A DNA stretch of 64,000 bases from JAGQYP01 sp041392305. Its GTDB lineage: Bacteria > Bacteroidota > Bacteroidia > Flavobacteriales_D > Crocinitomicaceae. Below are positions 61,864 through 64,000 of the stretch, in pieces (the first letter of the stretch is position 1; each line of letters opens with the position of its first letter). The notes under the pieces were generated by a model, which was not told the DNA's origin, made no database searches, and worked only from the letters and a program-made list of their open reading frames with translations. The DNA lies in assembly GCA_041392305.1 (NCBI GenBank), contig JAWKMJ010000006.1, positions 92,988 to 156,987 on the forward strand, read 5' to 3'. The position numbers and the translations under genes are program-made.

Positions 61864-62982
61864 ATGAAAAAGAGGCAATTTATCATTGTAGGTTCGAGCT
61901 TTGTGATCTTCTTGTTGTTGGTGTTCTGGGTGGCTTCAAACAAAAAAAAGGCGCCGGAGAAAAAGAAGGAACAAAGTGACATCCTGTATTATCCGGTTTT
62001 AAAGGTTGAGAACAAGGATCAACAAGTGAATTTGATCTCTTACGGACAAATTTCATCTTATAAAAGCATCGACATTAATGCTGAAGTTTCCGGGAAATTG
62101 ATCAAGGGAAATATCGAACTCAAGCCGGGTGTGAAATTCAGAAAAGGTCAAATGATAGCTTTCGTTGAGAACAAAGAAGTTTGGTATAATTTGGCTGCAC
62201 GGAAAGGAAGTTACATCAATATGGTTGCGAATATCTTACCTGACATCAAATTTGATTTTCCTAAGGAATATGACAAATGGGAAAAATATATGAAGTCCAT
62301 CAAACTAAATCAGGATATCCCGAATCTACCAGAATGGGCAAGTGAAAAGGAGAAGGTTCTTCTGGCGACCAAAGGTGTATTAGCTGAATATTTTTCTATT
62401 AAAAGTCTAGAAGCGAATACGGATAAATACAAAATCATTGCACCCTTCGATGGTACTATTTTAGAATCCTACATGGATGTAGGGACAAACGTTAATATGG
62501 GATCCAGAATTATCAAAATTATTCAAACAGGAAATTACGAAGTCAAAGTACCAATGAGTTTATCTGATTTAGAAAGATTAAAGGAGGAAAAAGAAGTGAT
62601 CATTTCCAATTCTGACGGGGAAAAGATTGGTGTGGGTGTAATGACGCGATCAACGGACGTCATCAATCAGCAAACACAATCGATTGATGTCTATTTCAAA
62701 ATAGAGCCCATGGAAGGTCAAAAATTGTACAACGGTATGTACATTAATGTAGCGATGAACGGAGATGAGATTAAAGAGTCCATTAAGCTGCCCAGAAGGT
62801 CTGTGAATCGTGGAAGTGTCTACGTGGTTGCTGATTCTTCTTTAGTTTCAAAAAATGTAAATGTAGAAAGATATGAAGGCGATTCAGTTTATGTGAGTGG
62901 TCTGAATAATGGGGATTTTGTTGTATTGAATTCTGTTCGTACAGTAGTGGACAGTATTAAAGTAGTAGGCGTAGAAAAGTAG
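61864..62982 (+). CDS. RND efflux periplasmic adaptor (membrane fusion protein)
   Basis: A 372-residue adaptor with one N-terminal helix (FIIVGSSFVIFLLLVFWVA). Beta-barrel and lipoyl-type pieces are seen: SYKSIDINAEVSGKLIKGNI, IIAPFDGTILESYMDVGTNV and VYVVADSSLVSKNVNVERYE. The coiled-coil part between them is short. It links the inner-membrane RND pump downstream (4 bp away) to an outer-membrane channel not in this window. Substrate unknown. Confidence 0.88.
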   Translation: MKKRQFIIVGSSFVIFLLLVFWVASNKKKAPEKKKEQSDILYYPVLKVENKDQQVNLISYGQISSYKSIDINAEVSGKLIKGNIELKPGVKFRKGQMIAFVENKEVWYNLAARKGSYINMVANILPDIKFDFPKEYDKWEKYMKSIKLNQDIPNLPEWASEKEKVLLATKGVLAEYFSIKSLEANTDKYKIIAPFDGTILESYMDVGTNVNMGSRIIKIIQTGNYEVKVPMSLSDLERLKEEKEVIISNSDGEKIGVGVMTRSTDVINQQTQSIDVYFKIEPMEGQKLYNGMYINVAMNGDEIKESIKLPRRSVNRGSVYVVADSSLVSKNVNVERYEGDSVYVSGLNNGDFVVLNSVRTVVDSIKVVGVEK

Positions 62983-62986
62983 TAAG

Positions 62987-64000
62987 ATGGGTAAGGTAGT
63001 TAAGTTTTTTATTGAACGACCGATCTGGACCAATGCCATCATTGTTATGGTATTGCTTTTGGGGATATTCTCTTACAACTCCATGAATAAGTCGTTCTTC
63101 CCGGAGCAGGATCCTGCTAAAGTAATCGTTTCTGTTTCCTATCCCGGAGCTTCTCCTCAAGAAATGGAGGAAGGAATTACGATTAAAGTAGAACAGGCTC
63201 TCAAGGGAATTCAGGATATCGAACATATTGAATCTAAAAGTTCTGAAAATTTTGCCAGTATTACGGTTGAGGCCTATCCGGATGCCAATATGACCGAATT
63301 GACAGCTGAGATTGAAAATGCAGTCAATTCAATTAACAGTTACCCTGCAGGAGCTGAGAAACCAACAGTTACCCGAATTAAAGCGGGTGGAATGTCTTCT
63401 ATCGTAGCTTGGGTAGGAGTGATGTGTAAGGATTGTGATTTGGAGGAATTGAAACTCAAAGCAGATCAGGTGGAGAATGACCTTTTAAGCACTGGGGTAA
63501 TTTCTCAGATCGAAAAGCAAGGTTTTCCGGAAATTGAGATCGATGTTTATGTGAAGGAAGATAAACTGAAAGAATACAATATCCTCTTCGACGAAATTTC
63601 AAATGCGATCAAGCAAAAGAATATGGATGTGACACTTGGTGAGATCAAAAGTGATGTAGAGGAAATGATCATACGTTCTTATTCAAAAACAACGCGGGTT
63701 GATGAGATAGGTAATATCATTCTAAGAACAAATTCTTCCGGAGGATTGATCCGAGTTAAAGATGTAGCCGATATTCAAGAAAGAATTGCAGAAAGCACTT
63801 TTAGTACCTCATTCTACGAAGGAATGCGTTCGATCGTATTTTCAGTAAAAAAGACACCAGAAGAAGATATTACGGCCATTGCTGAAGCTGTAAAAAAATA
63901 CAAAAAGGAATTCAATGCTTCTGAAGACGGATACGAATTCAATATTCTTTTCGAGTTCAATTCAATGTTGGAAGATCGTATTGATTTGCTCACAAGCAAT
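62987..64000 (+). CDS. RND efflux transporter, N-terminal part (cut by window end)
   Basis: The frame from ATG 62987 is open to the last base, 338 codons. It shows the AcrB-type start KFFIERPIWTNAIIVMVLLL, the periplasmic PN1 region FPEQDPAKVIVSVSYPGAS, ITIKVEQALKGIQDIEHIES, and IRVKDVADIQ. RND pumps use the proton gradient to export drugs, lipids or metals. It follows its adaptor after four bases and shares the promoter at 61814. Confidence 0.9.
   Translation, partial: MGKVVKFFIERPIWTNAIIVMVLLLGIFSYNSMNKSFFPEQDPAKVIVSVSYPGASPQEMEEGITIKVEQALKGIQDIEHIESKSSENFASITVEAYPDANMTELTAEIENAVNSINSYPAGAEKPTVTRIKAGGMSSIVAWVGVMCKDCDLEELKLKADQVENDLLSTGVISQIEKQGFPEIEIDVYVKEDKLKEYNILFDEISNAIKQKNMDVTLGEIKSDVEEMIIRSYSKTTRVDEIGNIILRTNSSGGLIRVKDVADIQERIAESTFSTSFYEGMRSIVFSVKKTPEEDITAIAEAVKKYKKEFNASEDGYEFNILFEFNSMLEDRIDLLTSN

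Overview
The window looks like a chromosomal segment of a marine or freshwater Bacteroidota, most likely Flavobacteriales and close to Crocinitomicaceae (inferred). The supporting signs are type IX secretion (T9SS) type B sorting domains at the ends of several very large adhesin-like proteins, a PorP/SprF protein, PorE-like OmpA proteins, AT-rich sequence, no clear Shine-Dalgarno sites, frequent TTG/GTG starts, and promoter boxes of the form TAnnTTTG. I saw no rRNA, tRNA or CRISPR array.

1-10.6 kb is housekeeping: the tail of an OmpA protein, a UMF1-type MFS transporter, L-2-hydroxyglutarate oxidase, lpxB (lipid A), a SpoIID-like protein, ATP-dependent PEP carboxykinase, an MtfA-like peptidase, a PKD lipoprotein, a MORN-repeat protein and a hot-dog thioesterase. 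10.7-33.2 kb is dominated by surface proteins: a 1,496-aa Gly-rich/SprB-repeat protein, a giant IgGFc-binding-like/SprB-repeat protein cut in two by one in-frame TAA, and a three-gene unit of T9SS cargo, SprF/PorP and OmpA. Between them lie a SiaB-like protein, a DnaJ membrane protein and the menaquinone genes menA-menC-menE. 33.2-41.4 kb holds an aminotransferase behind a candidate small RNA, several small exported proteins among palindromic and dispersed intergenic repeats, a TetR regulator with a clear palindromic operator, a hydrolase, and an AbiEii-type toxin with an XRE partner.

41.5-51.3 kb is an accessory island. It starts with a decayed IS110 element that may keep a bridge-RNA-like structured end. 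It continues with a one-directional row of small, mostly unrecognised genes, including a MntA/HepT toxin-antitoxin pair, a DUF4240 lipoprotein, a lipoprotein split at a G8 tract, and an AbiJ-like abortive-infection gene. Three copies of a ~150-bp direct repeat sit immediately before start codons, and one attC-like imperfect palindrome overlaps the end of a gene, so the array looks cassette-like. I found no integrase in the window.

51.3-64 kb returns to core genes: a lipoprotein, a methyltransferase, a GlmU-family protein, Lon protease, a PorE-like protein, an LTA-synthase-type phosphatase, a YegS-type lipid kinase, and an RND efflux adaptor with its pump (cut by the window end).
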